The notes under the pieces: model-generated
The model's database searches: none
The model's input: the letters and a program-made list of their open reading frames with translations, nothing else
Told to the model about the DNA's origin: nothing
Source: Halobacillus andaensis
GTDB lineage: Bacteria > Bacillota > Bacilli > Bacillales > Halobacillaceae
Direction: 5' to 3'
DNA length: 64,000 bases
NCBI RefSeq assembly: GCF_014636475.1
Contig: NZ_BMEL01000001.1
Span: 1 to 64,000, forward strand
In this document: in pieces, positions 1-8,959 of the stretch
Position numbering within the stretch: position 1 is the first letter of the stretch
How the letters are laid out: every line of letters starts with the position of its first letter
Made by a program: the position numbers and the translations under genes

Positions 1-60
1 GAGGTGGAAGCGTGGTGACACGTGCAGCTGACGGATACTAATCAATCGATGACTTAACTA
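1..60 (+). rRNA. 23S ribosomal RNA, 3' end (partial)
   Basis: The first ~60 bases carry the conserved 3' terminal segment of bacterial 23S rRNA (GTGCAGCTGACGGATACTAA, then GAGGACTTAACC-like GATGACTTAAC). The gene begins upstream of the window. The exact mature 3' end is uncertain by a few bases. It is followed by a spacer of about 80 bases and 5S rRNA, the normal order of a Firmicutes rrn operon. Confidence 0.93.
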
Positions 61-143
61 TTACCCTTTGTGAAAAAGGTTTGATGACATGATGTCCGAA
101 AGGTCTTATCCAGTTTTGAGGGTTCACCTCAAGAAACAAAAGA

Positions 144-256
144 TGTGGTGGCGAAAGCGAAGAGGTCACACCTGTTCCCATGCCGAACACAGCAGTTAAG
201 CTCTTCAGCGCCGATGGTAGTCGGGTCGATCCCCGTGAGAGTAGGACGCTGCCACG
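144..256 (+). rRNA. rrf: 5S ribosomal RNA
   Basis: This stretch matches Bacillaceae 5S rRNA along its length: TGGTGGCGAAAGCGAAGAGG at the start, the CCATGCCGAACACAG loop, GTTAAGCTCTTCAGCGCCGA, and a 3' GAGAGTAGGACGCTGCCACG that pairs with the 5' end. The length (~113 nt) is normal. It closes the rRNA operon. No tRNA genes follow it before the terminator, and none were seen elsewhere in the window. Ends may be off by 1-3 bases. Confidence 0.95.
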
Positions 257-262
257 TCACGT

Positions 263-305
263 AAAAACCCTTAGAAGATAAAGATCTTCTAAGGGTTTTT
301 ATTTT
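263..305 (+). terminator. rRNA operon terminator
   Basis: A ~17-bp perfect stem (263-279 with 284-300) with a 4-base loop ends in a T-rich run, six bases after the 5S rRNA. This is a strong intrinsic terminator closing the rrn operon. Confidence 0.93.
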
Positions 306-381
306 TGCTATTCTTTTAGAAAATATTGGTTTTATTATTGAAATTTTAATCGATAAGCCTTATACTTCTCGAAGAGAATGT

Positions 382-642
382 ATGTTCGGGGAGAGTGTTT
401 TTATTAGACTACTTAGATGGAGTTACTCACGAAAGAAAATGGTGAGAGGTTACTATAGCAAATTCCCTAATTCTGTTATCTATTTTAGACGAATCAGACG
501 TTTCTATATTATATATACATTAGATTGGGACGAAAGGGATCCTATTATTACAAATGAGGATAGAGAAGAGATGCAGTATTTAATAAATGATGTTTTAGGT
601 AGGAAAAGCGAATATCTCAAAAGAAAGTCGAGAAGTATGTAA
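382..642 (+). CDS. small basic hypothetical protein (doubtful)
   Basis: An 86-residue open frame with an ATG start lies between the rRNA operon and the ytfP terminator. I do not recognise a family. It is rich in Arg, Tyr and Ile in its first half (residues 1-48) and charged in its second half (WDERDP, NEDREEMQYL). The ribosome binding site is weak (GAGAA close to the start), and the last codons run into the terminator hairpin at 624-656. It could be a real lineage-specific small gene or a chance frame; only its length and AT-rich, coding-like composition speak for it. Confidence 0.35.
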   Translation: MFGESVFIRLLRWSYSRKKMVRGYYSKFPNSVIYFRRIRRFYIIYTLDWDERDPIITNEDREEMQYLINDVLGRKSEYLKRKSRSM

Positions 643-656
643 AGCTTCTCGACTTT
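624..656. terminator. bidirectional terminator between the 382-642 frame and ytfP
   Basis: A 12-bp perfect stem (624-635 with 645-656) has T-runs on both strands. It can end ytfP transcription from the right and any transcript from the left. The hairpin overlaps the stop codon of the small frame. Confidence 0.85.
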
Positions 657-668
657 TTCCATTATATA

Positions 669-1928
669 CTATGCCATGGATTCATAAGCCGCATGCATTC
701 CTGCTACTCTTCCTGTAACCATCGCAGCAGTAATGTTATAACCTCCTGTATAACCATGAATATCCAGGATCTCCCCGCAGAAATACAATCGGTTCATAAG
801 TTTAGATTGCAATGTATTTGGCACAACTTCTTTAATGGATACCCCTCCCCCTGTAACAAATGCTTTCTCAATAGGTTGAGATTCGTGAATATGAACTTTA
901 AAATGTTTAGCTTGTTTTACAAACTGATGTAACTGCTGGTTAGAAATATTAGCAGCTTTCTCATGTTGGGATATCTCTACAACTTCTAAGAGATAATCTA
1001 GCAACCTTTCGGGAAGCTGTCCTTTAATAAGGTTTCTGAATGATTTCTTAGCATTATTCTTCATTTGTAATTGTAAATCATTAACCAGAGTTTCTTCTCT
1101 CTCATCAGGCAAGCAATCAATTTCAAGAGTAACTGGCCGGCGGCCTTTCATAAACTCCTTTACCACATATTGAGAACACCTTAATACAGCAGGACCTGAT
1201 ACACCGAAATGAGTGAAAAGCATGTCCATTTTATGTGTGACAATCTTTTTGTTTTTGTGATTTAGTACAGAAACATCCACATTTCTCAGCGAAAGACCTT
1301 GTAACGTTTTCTTTTTAATAAAAGAATCATTTGATAAGAGAGGAACTTCTGTTGGAAATAATTCAGTGATGGTATGACCTGCTTTTTTTGCCCAGGCATA
1401 TCCGTCTCCTGTTGAACCAGTATGAGGGACTGCTTTCCCGCCCACAGCTAATACCAGCGATTGGGTGGTTAATTTCTCACCAGAAGTTAGAATGACTTCA
1501 TGTTGAGGTTCATCATAGTGGATAGCTTTAACCGGGGTGCTCGTACGTACTTCCACATTTAATTCGTCTAATCTTGTAAGAAGAGCATTTACCACATCTT
1601 TTGCTTTATTGCTTACCGGAAACATTCTTCCATGATCTTCTTCTTTTAAAGAAACTCCTAAGTTTTCAAAGAATTCTATAATGTCGTAGTTGTTAAAAAT
1701 CGAAAAAGGACTGTATAAGAAACGGCCATTTCCTGGTATATGTTTAATTACTTCCTCTTCAGGCAGTCGATTAGTAACGTTACAACGGCCTCCCCCTGAT
1801 ATAGCCAGCTTTGTCCCTAATTTTTTCCCTTTATCGAGGAGTAAGGTTTTGACCCCCTGCTCAGCTGCAGCTATCGCTGCCATTAACCCAGAGGGACCAC
1901 CTCCGATTACAATTACTTGATAGGACAT
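669..1928 (-). CDS. ytfP: HI0933-family FAD-dependent oxidoreductase YtfP
   Basis: A 419-residue flavoprotein of the BaiN/HI0933/YhiN family, probably cytoplasmic; the physiological substrate in Bacillus is unknown. The N terminus has the dinucleotide fold GGGPSG at residues 9-14 followed by the family signature [10 protein letters not shown] near residues 44-53. A second nucleotide-contact segment ([17 protein letters not shown]) lies mid-protein, and the C-terminal FVTGGGV and [16 protein letters not shown] motifs close the FAD site. Length is normal. The start has an AAGGAAG ribosome binding site. It is divergent from murJ, the same neighbour as in B. subtilis (ytfP-ytgP). No sign of damage. 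Confidence 0.93.
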   Translation of the reverse strand: MSYQVIVIGGGPSGLMAAIAAAEQGVKTLLLDKGKKLGTKLAISGGGRCNVTNRLPEEEVIKHIPGNGRFLYSPFSIFNNYDIIEFFENLGVSLKEEDHGRMFPVSNKAKDVVNALLTRLDELNVEVRTSTPVKAIHYDEPQHEVILTSGEKLTTQSLVLAVGGKAVPHTGSTGDGYAWAKKAGHTITELFPTEVPLLSNDSFIKKKTLQGLSLRNVDVSVLNHKNKKIVTHKMDMLFTHFGVSGPAVLRCSQYVVKEFMKGRRPVTLEIDCLPDEREETLVNDLQLQMKNNAKKSFRNLIKGQLPERLLDYLLEVVEISQHEKAANISNQQLHQFVKQAKHFKVHIHESQPIEKAFVTGGGVSIKEVVPNTLQSKLMNRLYFCGEILDIHGYTGGYNITAAMVTGRVAGMHAAYESMA

Positions 1929-2032
1929 GTTGATTCTTCCTTTCTTTAATTCTTCTCATTCAATGTTTTCTGAAGTTTTATGATAAAATAGACAAAGTTG
2001 ACTCTAAAATAATTGAAGGTGAAGATAAAACT

Positions 2033-3652
2033 ATGTCGAAAATATTAAAAGGTACGATGATTTTAACAGGCGCTACCTTTCTGTCCAAATTCTTAGGGAT
2101 GATCTACACAGTTCCTTTTGAACAGATGGTAGGCCCTGAAGGAATGGAGCTCTATTTCTACGCCTATACACCATACAACATTTTGTTAAGTTTATCTACA
2201 CTTGGTGTCCCTATGGCTGTTTCAAAATTTGTTTCAAAGTATAACTCTCTAGAAGATTATCAAACAGGAAGAGATATGTTTAAATCTGGCATGCAGCTAA
2301 TGGGCATCACAGGAATCATAACTTTTTTAATTTTATTTTTAAGTGCTGAACCTATTGCTCAATTTAGTTTGTCAAATGAAGATACGAATGCATCCGTAGA
2401 AGACACCGCAATGGTCATAAGAATGGTAGCATTTGCTCTCTTGATCATTCCTAGTATGAGTATTATTCGAGGGTTCTTTCAAGGAAATGAATCCATGGCT
2501 CCTACGGGTATCTCACAAGTCATTGAGCAAATTGTTCGTATTATCTTTCTACTAGTTTCTGTTTACTTAGTGTTATACGTATTTGAAGGATCAATTCCAA
2601 CAGCGATTGGTTATTCTACATTTGCTGCCTTTATAGGTGGCATTGCTTCACTTCTCGTATTAATTGTTTTTTGGAAAAAACGAAAACCTTATCTAGATCG
2701 TCAGTTGGAGAATCAGGAATATTCGTATGATCTATCGAAAAAATCAATGTTTAAAGAATTGATTAGTTATGCGGGACCATTTGTACTTGTGGGGATTGCT
2801 ACTCCACTTTATCAGCTGATTGACCAATTTACATTTAATAAAGCGATGGCCACAGCAGGTTTAGGCGACATTTCCGGGGCATCTTTATCAGCGATTCACG
2901 TCCTTAGTCACAAACTCGTTATTATTCCGGTTACTTTAGGAATCGGGCTATCACTTGCCTTGCTGCCTGCGATAACAAAATCATTTACAAAAAGTAATAT
3001 GAATCAGCTCAATCATCAAATTAACCAAGCTTTGCAAATTGTGGCTTTGCTTATTATTCCAGCGGTCGTAGGATTAGCTGTATTGGCTTATGAAGCTTAC
3101 GGTTCCTTCTATGGAGTCGAGAATGTAGATTATTATGGTAGTCTACTAAGATGGTACGCCCCTGTCGGTTTACTTTTTGCTTCGTATACAGTTTCTGCCG
3201 CGATCTTGCAAGGGATTAACCGACAAAATTTTGCCTTAGTCAGCTTGGGGGCAGGATTGTTTATAAAATTAGCCACAAACTCGTTGTTTATCATATCATT
3301 AGGTGCAAAAGGATCGATTATTTCAACAGGTCTTGCTGTGTTAGTAGCATTATCTCTAAACTTGTGGAGAATAAACAGAGGGATTCAGTTTTCGTATAAA
3401 CCTGTCTTTAAGCGTACCTTACTCATTCTTATTTTAACGACAATAATGGCTTTCATCGTATGGATCGTAAAATTCGGTTTTGGTCTAGTTTGGAATCCAT
3501 TAGATGATCGTCTCGCTGCGTTATTTATCTTGATGATTAGTGCAGGTCTAGGGGGATTACTATACTTGTGGATGGCCTATCAGACAACATTATTAGAACG
3601 TATTTTAGGCGGACGCGTCCGAGTATTGGATAAATTTTTAAAGCGAAGATAG
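2033..3652 (+). CDS. murJ: MurJ-type lipid II flippase (YtgP), MOP/MVF superfamily
   Basis: A 539-residue polytopic membrane protein with about 14 hydrophobic segments, member of the polysaccharide-transport/SpoVB branch of the MOP exporter superfamily. The N-terminal signature ATFLSKFLGMIYTVPFEQM and the GFFQGN element (~residue 148) are typical. In B. subtilis YtgP is a lipid II flippase, partly redundant with Amj; the same role here is inferred from family and synteny. The ribosome binding site GAAGGTGA precedes the ATG. The next gene, ytzG, follows after 15 bases, so both are probably one operon; the pair ends at the terminator 4397-4425. Confidence 0.9.
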   Translation: MSKILKGTMILTGATFLSKFLGMIYTVPFEQMVGPEGMELYFYAYTPYNILLSLSTLGVPMAVSKFVSKYNSLEDYQTGRDMFKSGMQLMGITGIITFLILFLSAEPIAQFSLSNEDTNASVEDTAMVIRMVAFALLIIPSMSIIRGFFQGNESMAPTGISQVIEQIVRIIFLLVSVYLVLYVFEGSIPTAIGYSTFAAFIGGIASLLVLIVFWKKRKPYLDRQLENQEYSYDLSKKSMFKELISYAGPFVLVGIATPLYQLIDQFTFNKAMATAGLGDISGASLSAIHVLSHKLVIIPVTLGIGLSLALLPAITKSFTKSNMNQLNHQINQALQIVALLIIPAVVGLAVLAYEAYGSFYGVENVDYYGSLLRWYAPVGLLFASYTVSAAILQGINRQNFALVSLGAGLFIKLATNSLFIISLGAKGSIISTGLAVLVALSLNLWRINRGIQFSYKPVFKRTLLILILTTIMAFIVWIVKFGFGLVWNPLDDRLAALFILMISAGLGGLLYLWMAYQTTLLERILGGRVRVLDKFLKRR

Positions 3653-3667
3653 GTGGAATGATTAGTA

Positions 3668-4393
3668 ATGAGAATTGATAAGCTTTTAGCAAATATGGGG
3701 TACGGAACACGTAAGGAAGTCAAGCAGTTGCTGAAGTCTGGCCATGTCCGCATCAATAATCAGGTAGAGAAGAGCCCTAAAACTCATGTGGATCCTGAAA
3801 AAGAAGATGTAAGTGTTAATGGAGAGGTTGTAGAGTATCGAGAATTTATCTACTTAATGCTTAATAAGCCGGGGGATGTCGTTTCCGCTACAGAAGACGC
3901 GAATGACTTGACTGTAATTGATATTTTGCAGCCAGAGGATGCCCTGTTTGAACCTTTTCCTGTAGGTCGATTAGACAAGGATACAGAAGGGTTGCTGCTG
4001 ATTACAAATGACGGGCAGCTCGCTCATCGGTTGACCTCTCCTAAGAAGGATGTCGGTAAGACGTATTTTGCAGAAATTGAAGGAAAGGTAACAGAAGAGG
4101 ATGTTGAGGCTTTCAGGGAAGGGGTCACACTGGATGATGGCTATGTGACGAAACCATCTGATTTAGAAATAATAGAAACTGGCCATTATTCAGAAATTCT
4201 ACTCACTATTACGGAAGGCAAGTTTCATCAAGTTAAACGAATGTTTGAGGCTGTTGGAAAAAGAGTCACCTATTTAAAAAGGGTAAGCATGGGAGACTTA
4301 CTTTTAGATGAACATTTGGAACTTGGTGAATATCGAGAATTAAGAGACGAGGAAATTGAATATTTAAAAGAATTAACAAATCTTGATCATTAA
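3668..4393 (+). CDS. ytzG: RsuA-family 16S rRNA pseudouridine synthase YtzG
   Basis: A 241-residue RNA-modifying enzyme. Residues 1-45 form an S4 RNA-binding domain (MRIDKLLANMGYGTRKEVKQ), and residues 60-230 the pseudouridine synthase domain with the catalytic motif GRLDKDTEGLLL, catalytic Asp about residue 103. RsuA homologues make pseudouridine in 16S rRNA (E. coli position 516); the exact site here is inferred. The ribosome binding site AGGTGG overlaps the murJ stop codon, so translation is probably coupled to murJ. Length is normal. Confidence 0.92.
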   Translation: MRIDKLLANMGYGTRKEVKQLLKSGHVRINNQVEKSPKTHVDPEKEDVSVNGEVVEYREFIYLMLNKPGDVVSATEDANDLTVIDILQPEDALFEPFPVGRLDKDTEGLLLITNDGQLAHRLTSPKKDVGKTYFAEIEGKVTEEDVEAFREGVTLDDGYVTKPSDLEIIETGHYSEILLTITEGKFHQVKRMFEAVGKRVTYLKRVSMGDLLLDEHLELGEYRELRDEEIEYLKELTNLDH

Positions 4394-4396
4394 AAA

Positions 4397-4425
4397 AACA
4401 CCCAGGTTGTCTGGGTGTTCCTTTA
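4397..4425. terminator. bidirectional terminator, ytzG / ytzE
   Basis: A 9-bp stem (4397-4405 with 4411-4419), preceded by A-run and followed by T-rich sequence, lies between two convergent genes and can serve both. Confidence 0.8.
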
Positions 4426-4429
4426 CATA

Positions 4430-4648
4430 CTATGAGATTTTTACTTTTTTTTCAGTTGTTGTCCACTTTCCACGAATCGGACTGCATACGAGTCCGTTAT
4501 ATTCCAAAATGCTTATGTCTCTTTGCATCGTCCTGTCCGTAAGTCCAAATTCATCAGCCAGCTGGGCTGTACTTACAGGTCCATTCGTATGAATAAACAT
4601 GTAAACGGCTTTAATTCGGTTTAACATACGGGATGATGGATGATTCAA
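4430..4648 (-). CDS. ytzE: small DeoR-type HTH protein YtzE
   Basis: A ~72-residue protein made almost only of a DeoR/HTH_11-type winged helix (STAQLADEFGLTDRTMQRDI is the helix-turn-helix). It lacks the sugar-phosphate sensor domain of full DeoR regulators, as in B. subtilis YtzE. I chose the TTG at 4648 because AAGGAG lies about 8 bases upstream; the frame also opens at an ATG (4669) that lies within or before that site, and at ATG 4627. Its target is unknown; the K+ channel gene is transcribed divergently from it. Confidence 0.8.
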   Translation of the reverse strand: MNHPSSRMLNRIKAVYMFIHTNGPVSTAQLADEFGLTDRTMQRDISILEYNGLVCSPIRGKWTTTEKKVKIS

Positions 4649-4802
4649 AAAACCACTCCTTATTATCATTAGAGGAATTTGTGGTGCCAGTGAATCTCAT
4701 AATTCATTTTTATTTTACACTACCATGTGCAAAAGGGCTACATTCACGAGCGGATTTAACAGATAATTCACGAAATTTACATATTAATAAGGGGAATTTA
4801 AA

Positions 4803-5822
4803 TTGTTTATTTTAAGAAGACTTTTTTTGAAAATGGTTAAGATTAACAATTATGTATTGTTTATTTCCAGTGCTGTACTTGTTTTATTATCTACCATATT
4901 CATCGTTATCGTGGAAAATGATACTTTTCCCACCTTATTTGATGGGTTTTGGTGGGTTATGACTACAGTGACAACCGTGGGTTATGGTGACTATTATCCT
5001 GTAACAGCAGCGGGAAGGATCATCGCGATTTTTTTATATATCTTTGGAATTGGTCTCATTGGAGTAGCTATTGGAAAAATCATTGATGGACTTACAGTTT
5101 TTCGAAAAAAAAGAGTGGAAGGTGATATTGTGTATAAGGATCGTCAACACTTTATTATTATTGGATGGTCACAAAAAGCTCGATTTGCGGTAAATGAGAT
5201 TACTGACACGAAAAAAGATGTAGAAATCGTTGTTATAGATGAGCTTAAAGAAGCTCCACTATTGACTGAGAACATTCATTACATAAGAGGCAACGCATCA
5301 GAAGAATCAACTTTATTAAAAGCTAATCTTACACAGGCGAAAGCTGTCCTTATATTTGCTGATGATTCTTTAGGAAATGATCAAATGACCGATGGCAAGA
5401 CGCTGCTCATCGCTTCTACGATTGAGACGGTAGCTCCTGGGGTGCATACAGTCGTTGAGGTTATGGAAGAGAGGCATATTAAGAATTTTCAACATGCTAA
5501 AGTGGATGAATTTATTATCTCTAATGAAACCATTTCATCTCTTGCGGTTCGTTCAGCTTTTAGAAAAGGGGTTTCAGGTATATATAGTCAATTGCTCAGC
5601 CGTTCAGTCGGTGACGATTTATTTCACATTTCTGTTCAAAATAGGTGGAAGACCTATGGAGATGCTTTTCAAGATTTATTAAAAGAAGGAGCTACCTTAA
5701 TTGCGGATCGTAATGATTTAACGATTAACCGACGCTTAACGGAAGAGATTCCAAAAGGTGCTGAGTTGTATGTCGTTTGTGATTATGAAACGTATGAAAA
5801 AATTAAAAAAAAGGAGCACTAA
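4803..5822 (+). CDS. two-TM potassium channel with RCK (TrkA-N) domain
   Basis: A 339-residue ion channel. Two membrane helices (about residues 14-36 and 68-92) flank a pore loop with the perfect K+ selectivity filter TVGYGD (~residues 58-63). After residue ~115 a regulator-of-conductance domain of Rossmann type follows (HFIIIGWSQKARFAV). It resembles B. subtilis YugO-like channels. The start is TTG, eight or nine bases after AAGGGG. In the upstream region the octamer ATTCACGA occurs twice (4742 and 4766, 24 bases apart). pepV follows three bases after the stop, so the two genes are co-transcribed. K+ handling fits a salt-adapted cell, which is an inference. Confidence 0.9.
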   Translation: MFILRRLFLKMVKINNYVLFISSAVLVLLSTIFIVIVENDTFPTLFDGFWWVMTTVTTVGYGDYYPVTAAGRIIAIFLYIFGIGLIGVAIGKIIDGLTVFRKKRVEGDIVYKDRQHFIIIGWSQKARFAVNEITDTKKDVEIVVIDELKEAPLLTENIHYIRGNASEESTLLKANLTQAKAVLIFADDSLGNDQMTDGKTLLIASTIETVAPGVHTVVEVMEERHIKNFQHAKVDEFIISNETISSLAVRSAFRKGVSGIYSQLLSRSVGDDLFHISVQNRWKTYGDAFQDLLKEGATLIADRNDLTINRRLTEEIPKGAELYVVCDYETYEKIKKKEH

Positions 5823-5825
5823 CTT

Positions 5826-7199
5826 ATGGATTTTTCTCAGCTTGCCGAATCTTATCAGGACCAGTTTGTAAATAAGTTATTCCCACTTCTTAAAATCCCA
5901 AGTATTTATAAAAAAAGCGATCAGTATCTTTATGGAAAATCGATCGATGAAGCCCTGAATTATATGCTCAGTATGGCAGCAAAGGACGGTTTTGTTTCAA
6001 AAAATGTGAATGGGCATGCAGGTCATATTGAATTTGGACAAGGAGAGAAATTAATCGGTATATTAGGCCATTTAGACGTCGTTCCTGCAGGAGAAGGGTG
6101 GAAGAGTGACCCTTTTCAGCCAGTTCTTGAGCAGGGGAATATCTACGCTCGTGGTGCACAAGACGATAAAGGTCCTGTTGTAGCAGCTTATATAGCAATG
6201 AAGCTATTAAAAGATGAAGGGTTTGTACCGAATAAAAGGGTACGATTAATTATGGGAACAGATGAAGAAAGAGATTGGCAAGGCATTCATTATTATTTTA
6301 CTAAAGAGGAGATGCCAGAGTTTGGCTTTACTCCCGACGCTTCCTTTCCTGTCATTCATGCTGAGAAGGGATTAATTGATGCTTACGTGACTTTTTCTGT
6401 TCCGGAAGTTAAAGGCCATGCTTTACTATCTTTTTTTAGTGGCGACCGATTGAATATGGTTCCCGAACAAGCAACCGCGACATTGAATTATCACGAAAAT
6501 ATAGAACCCTACTTCCAAAGTTATTTAAATCATCAACAATTAAAAGGATCGCTCGAGAAGAAAGACAATACGTATGTGATTACGATGTTTGGTCAAACGG
6601 CGCATGGAAGTACTCCTGAAGCAGGTGTAAATGCAGCATTACAATTGCTTGGCTTTTTAAATAGCCTACAGTTGGAAACTCCCCATCAAACGATCGTAGA
6701 GCATTTACTTCATTCCTTATCTCCTAGTGATGGGAATGGGTTTGATGGTAGGTTTAAAGATGCAGTTTCAGGGGAGCTAACATGTAATACAGGAAGCGTG
6801 AAATGGAGTATGGGAGCTGAGTGTCAAGTGGGCCTCAATATTCGTTATCCAGTTTCGTTAAATTACGAAAAAATTGTCGCTTCTTTAGAGAGGTTTGCAG
6901 GAAAAGGACAAGGAACATTAAACATCTATGACCATCTCAAAGCGCTTCACGTTGAAAAAGATCATCCTTACGTTCAAACCTTGTTGAAAATTTATAATCA
7001 GAAAGCAAATGATACTGCAGTCCCACAAGCTATAGGCGGAGCCACATATGCCAGAGCTTTACAATCGGGAGTCGCTTATGGTGCGCTATTTAAAGACAGC
7101 CCTGATACAGCCCATCAACCTAATGAACACATTAGGGTAGCAGATATGGTTAAAGCCATTGCTATTTATGCTGAAGCAATCTATCAACTAAGTAAATAA
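5826..7199 (+). CDS. pepV: dipeptidase PepV (M20 family, YtjP)
   Basis: A 457-residue cytoplasmic zinc dipeptidase of the M20A/PepV (Xaa-His dipeptidase) family that cleaves dipeptides for amino acid recycling. Metal ligands are visible: GHLDVVPAGEGW (His82, Asp84 region), GAQDDKGP (Asp ~114), GTDEERDW (Glu ~147-148), and a C-terminal His near TAHQPNE. The lid domain carries TAHGSTPE. Length is normal. AAGGAG precedes the ATG. It is tightly linked to the K+ channel upstream and the MFS gene downstream. Confidence 0.93.
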   Translation: MDFSQLAESYQDQFVNKLFPLLKIPSIYKKSDQYLYGKSIDEALNYMLSMAAKDGFVSKNVNGHAGHIEFGQGEKLIGILGHLDVVPAGEGWKSDPFQPVLEQGNIYARGAQDDKGPVVAAYIAMKLLKDEGFVPNKRVRLIMGTDEERDWQGIHYYFTKEEMPEFGFTPDASFPVIHAEKGLIDAYVTFSVPEVKGHALLSFFSGDRLNMVPEQATATLNYHENIEPYFQSYLNHQQLKGSLEKKDNTYVITMFGQTAHGSTPEAGVNAALQLLGFLNSLQLETPHQTIVEHLLHSLSPSDGNGFDGRFKDAVSGELTCNTGSVKWSMGAECQVGLNIRYPVSLNYEKIVASLERFAGKGQGTLNIYDHLKALHVEKDHPYVQTLLKIYNQKANDTAVPQAIGGATYARALQSGVAYGALFKDSPDTAHQPNEHIRVADMVKAIAIYAEAIYQLSK

Positions 7200-7220
7200 A
7201 AGAATAATGAGGTACCACTT

Positions 7221-8393
7221 ATGAAAGTCGAAAAAACATACCGATTCATTCAAGCTTTTTATTTCTTTTCTTTTTTCGGGTTTGGGGCTCTCTTTCCGCT
7301 TCTTTCAGTATTTCTTGAAGAAGAAAAAGGCCTCAGCCATACGCAAATTGGAATGGTTATTGCTGCGCTCCCGATCATAACAATTTTTATTCAGCCCTTA
7401 TGGGGAATGTTGAGTGATTATACACGTAGGCCCCGTATCTTATTGATGGTGGCTGCCTCTTCAGCATCTTTACTGGGCCTTTTCTATCCCGCTTTACAAT
7501 TGTTTCCGGTATTATTAGCCGGTATTGCAATCATTGCTATCTTTCAAGCTGGTATCGTCCCTTTATCGGACAGCCTTAGTTTAAGCTTTTCTCAATCTCA
7601 TCGTAAACAATATGGAAATATTCGATTATGGGGAGCCGTAGGTTTTGCAATCGCTGTATTTATAGTAGGAAGAGTAACGGAAGAAACAGGTTCGCTCAGT
7701 TGGATCTTTTATTTCTTTTCTATTGGATTACTCTTCTCACTCATTACTCTATTTCAGTTTCCTAAGAGAGCGGATGAAGTTACTGTTTCGTTCCGCACTG
7801 GACTTACAACTTTACTTCAGCAAAAGCCTTTTTTACTCTTCCTCGTGTCAAATTTTCTAGTGTTTGGTCCAATACTGGCGAATAACTACTATTTTGGCAC
7901 TTTCATCTTAACCGTGGGAGGGACACTGTCTGGAGTTGGACTTGCCTTTTTACTTGCAGCTGGAAGTGAAGCGCCATTTATGAAGATTTCTCAGTTGATT
8001 ATTGATCGATTAGGAGTCATTACTGTTGTAATAACAGGAAGTGCCGTTTCTGCGGGAAGGTGGCTATTATATTACTTTGATCCTTCGACTACCGTTGTCT
8101 ATTTAACTACTATTGCTCAAGGCTTATCTGTGGGCTTATACATACCGGCAGCTCTTATTTTAGTGAGAGAGCTGGCTCCTAAGGAGGTAAGAGCGACGGC
8201 AGTGGGATTGTATTCTGCAGTGGGAAATGGAATAGGGAATGCGTTTTTCACTTTTATGGGTGGCTTTTTAATCGATGTATGGAATGTAAATGGCATGTAT
8301 GGATTCTTTTCTATTATGTCTATGATAGGTATTGTACTTGTCCTCGTCGTTCAAAGGTGGACAAAGCCTGAAGTAAAGGAGTTAATCTCATGA
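7221..8393 (+). CDS. MFS transporter, YttB/PPP-like family
   Basis: A 390-residue major facilitator with 12 predicted membrane helices. The loop 2-3 motif is seen as GMLSDYTRRPRILL (~residues 62-75), typical of MFS antiporters and LacY/PPP-type permeases. Substrate unknown. GAGGT precedes the ATG. Its stop overlaps the thpR start (ATGA), so it is translationally coupled to thpR. Sits in the operon pepV-MFS-thpR-ytlQ. Confidence 0.87.
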   Translation: MKVEKTYRFIQAFYFFSFFGFGALFPLLSVFLEEEKGLSHTQIGMVIAALPIITIFIQPLWGMLSDYTRRPRILLMVAASSASLLGLFYPALQLFPVLLAGIAIIAIFQAGIVPLSDSLSLSFSQSHRKQYGNIRLWGAVGFAIAVFIVGRVTEETGSLSWIFYFFSIGLLFSLITLFQFPKRADEVTVSFRTGLTTLLQQKPFLLFLVSNFLVFGPILANNYYFGTFILTVGGTLSGVGLAFLLAAGSEAPFMKISQLIIDRLGVITVVITGSAVSAGRWLLYYFDPSTTVVYLTTIAQGLSVGLYIPAALILVRELAPKEVRATAVGLYSAVGNGIGNAFFTFMGGFLIDVWNVNGMYGFFSIMSMIGIVLVLVVQRWTKPEVKELIS

Positions 8394-8959
8394 GTTCACA
8401 TTATTTTATAGGGATTCCGATAAAGAGCTCTGTAAGAGAGAAATGTGCCAGCTGGCAACAAGAGCTGCTTCATTCCATGAGCTATAAAGTATGGACGAAC
8501 CCAAATGATCTTCACATTACCTTAAAGTTTTTAGGAGCATGTACAAAGAAACAAATCGATGAATGGGCAGCCCAATTAACTAAAATAGAAGCACTTTATT
8601 CTTTTTCTTTAAAGATAGGACCTGCAGGAACCTTCGGTGATAAGAAGCGTCCAAGAGTTTTCTTTGTAAAAGTTGAAAGACAACCATTGTTACTTGAAAT
8701 GAAGAATAGAATTGAAGAAATCGGAGAGTTACTAGGTTTCCCAAGGGAAAAAAGAGACTATTCGCCTCATATCACACTAGCGAAAAAATGGCAGGACGGT
8801 GAATCCCCACTATATAAAGGGACGGACGACTTTAATGATGAGATAGCACTGAAAATCGATCGTTTCCACATTTATAAAATACATCCTAGAAGCAAGCCTA
8901 AATATGAAATTGTGGCTACATTCAATTTAAAGGAGGATGGACGGTGGCGCAACTTATAA
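8390..8959 (+). CDS. thpR: RNA 2',3'-cyclic phosphodiesterase ThpR (YtlP)
   Basis: A 189-residue 2H phosphoesterase. The two HxTx motifs that define the family and hold the catalytic histidines are LHITLKFLG (His42) and PHITLAKKW (His127). The family opens 2',3'-cyclic phosphates on RNA ends. It was formerly called 2'-5' RNA ligase LigT. The ATG overlaps the stop of the MFS gene, and ytlQ starts within its last 16 bases. The length is normal. Confidence 0.92.
   Translation: MSSHYFIGIPIKSSVREKCASWQQELLHSMSYKVWTNPNDLHITLKFLGACTKKQIDEWAAQLTKIEALYSFSLKIGPAGTFGDKKRPRVFFVKVERQPLLLEMKNRIEEIGELLGFPREKRDYSPHITLAKKWQDGESPLYKGTDDFNDEIALKIDRFHIYKIHPRSKPKYEIVATFNLKEDGRWRNL

Noticed and set aside
306-381. 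tRNA genes after the 5S rRNA
   Set aside because: No cloverleaf or CCA end was seen between the rrn terminator and the next frame.
4633-4815. 60-codon plus-strand frame between ytzE and the K+ channel gene
   Set aside because: It overlaps the ytzE start region and the channel gene start, without ribosome binding site or family similarity.
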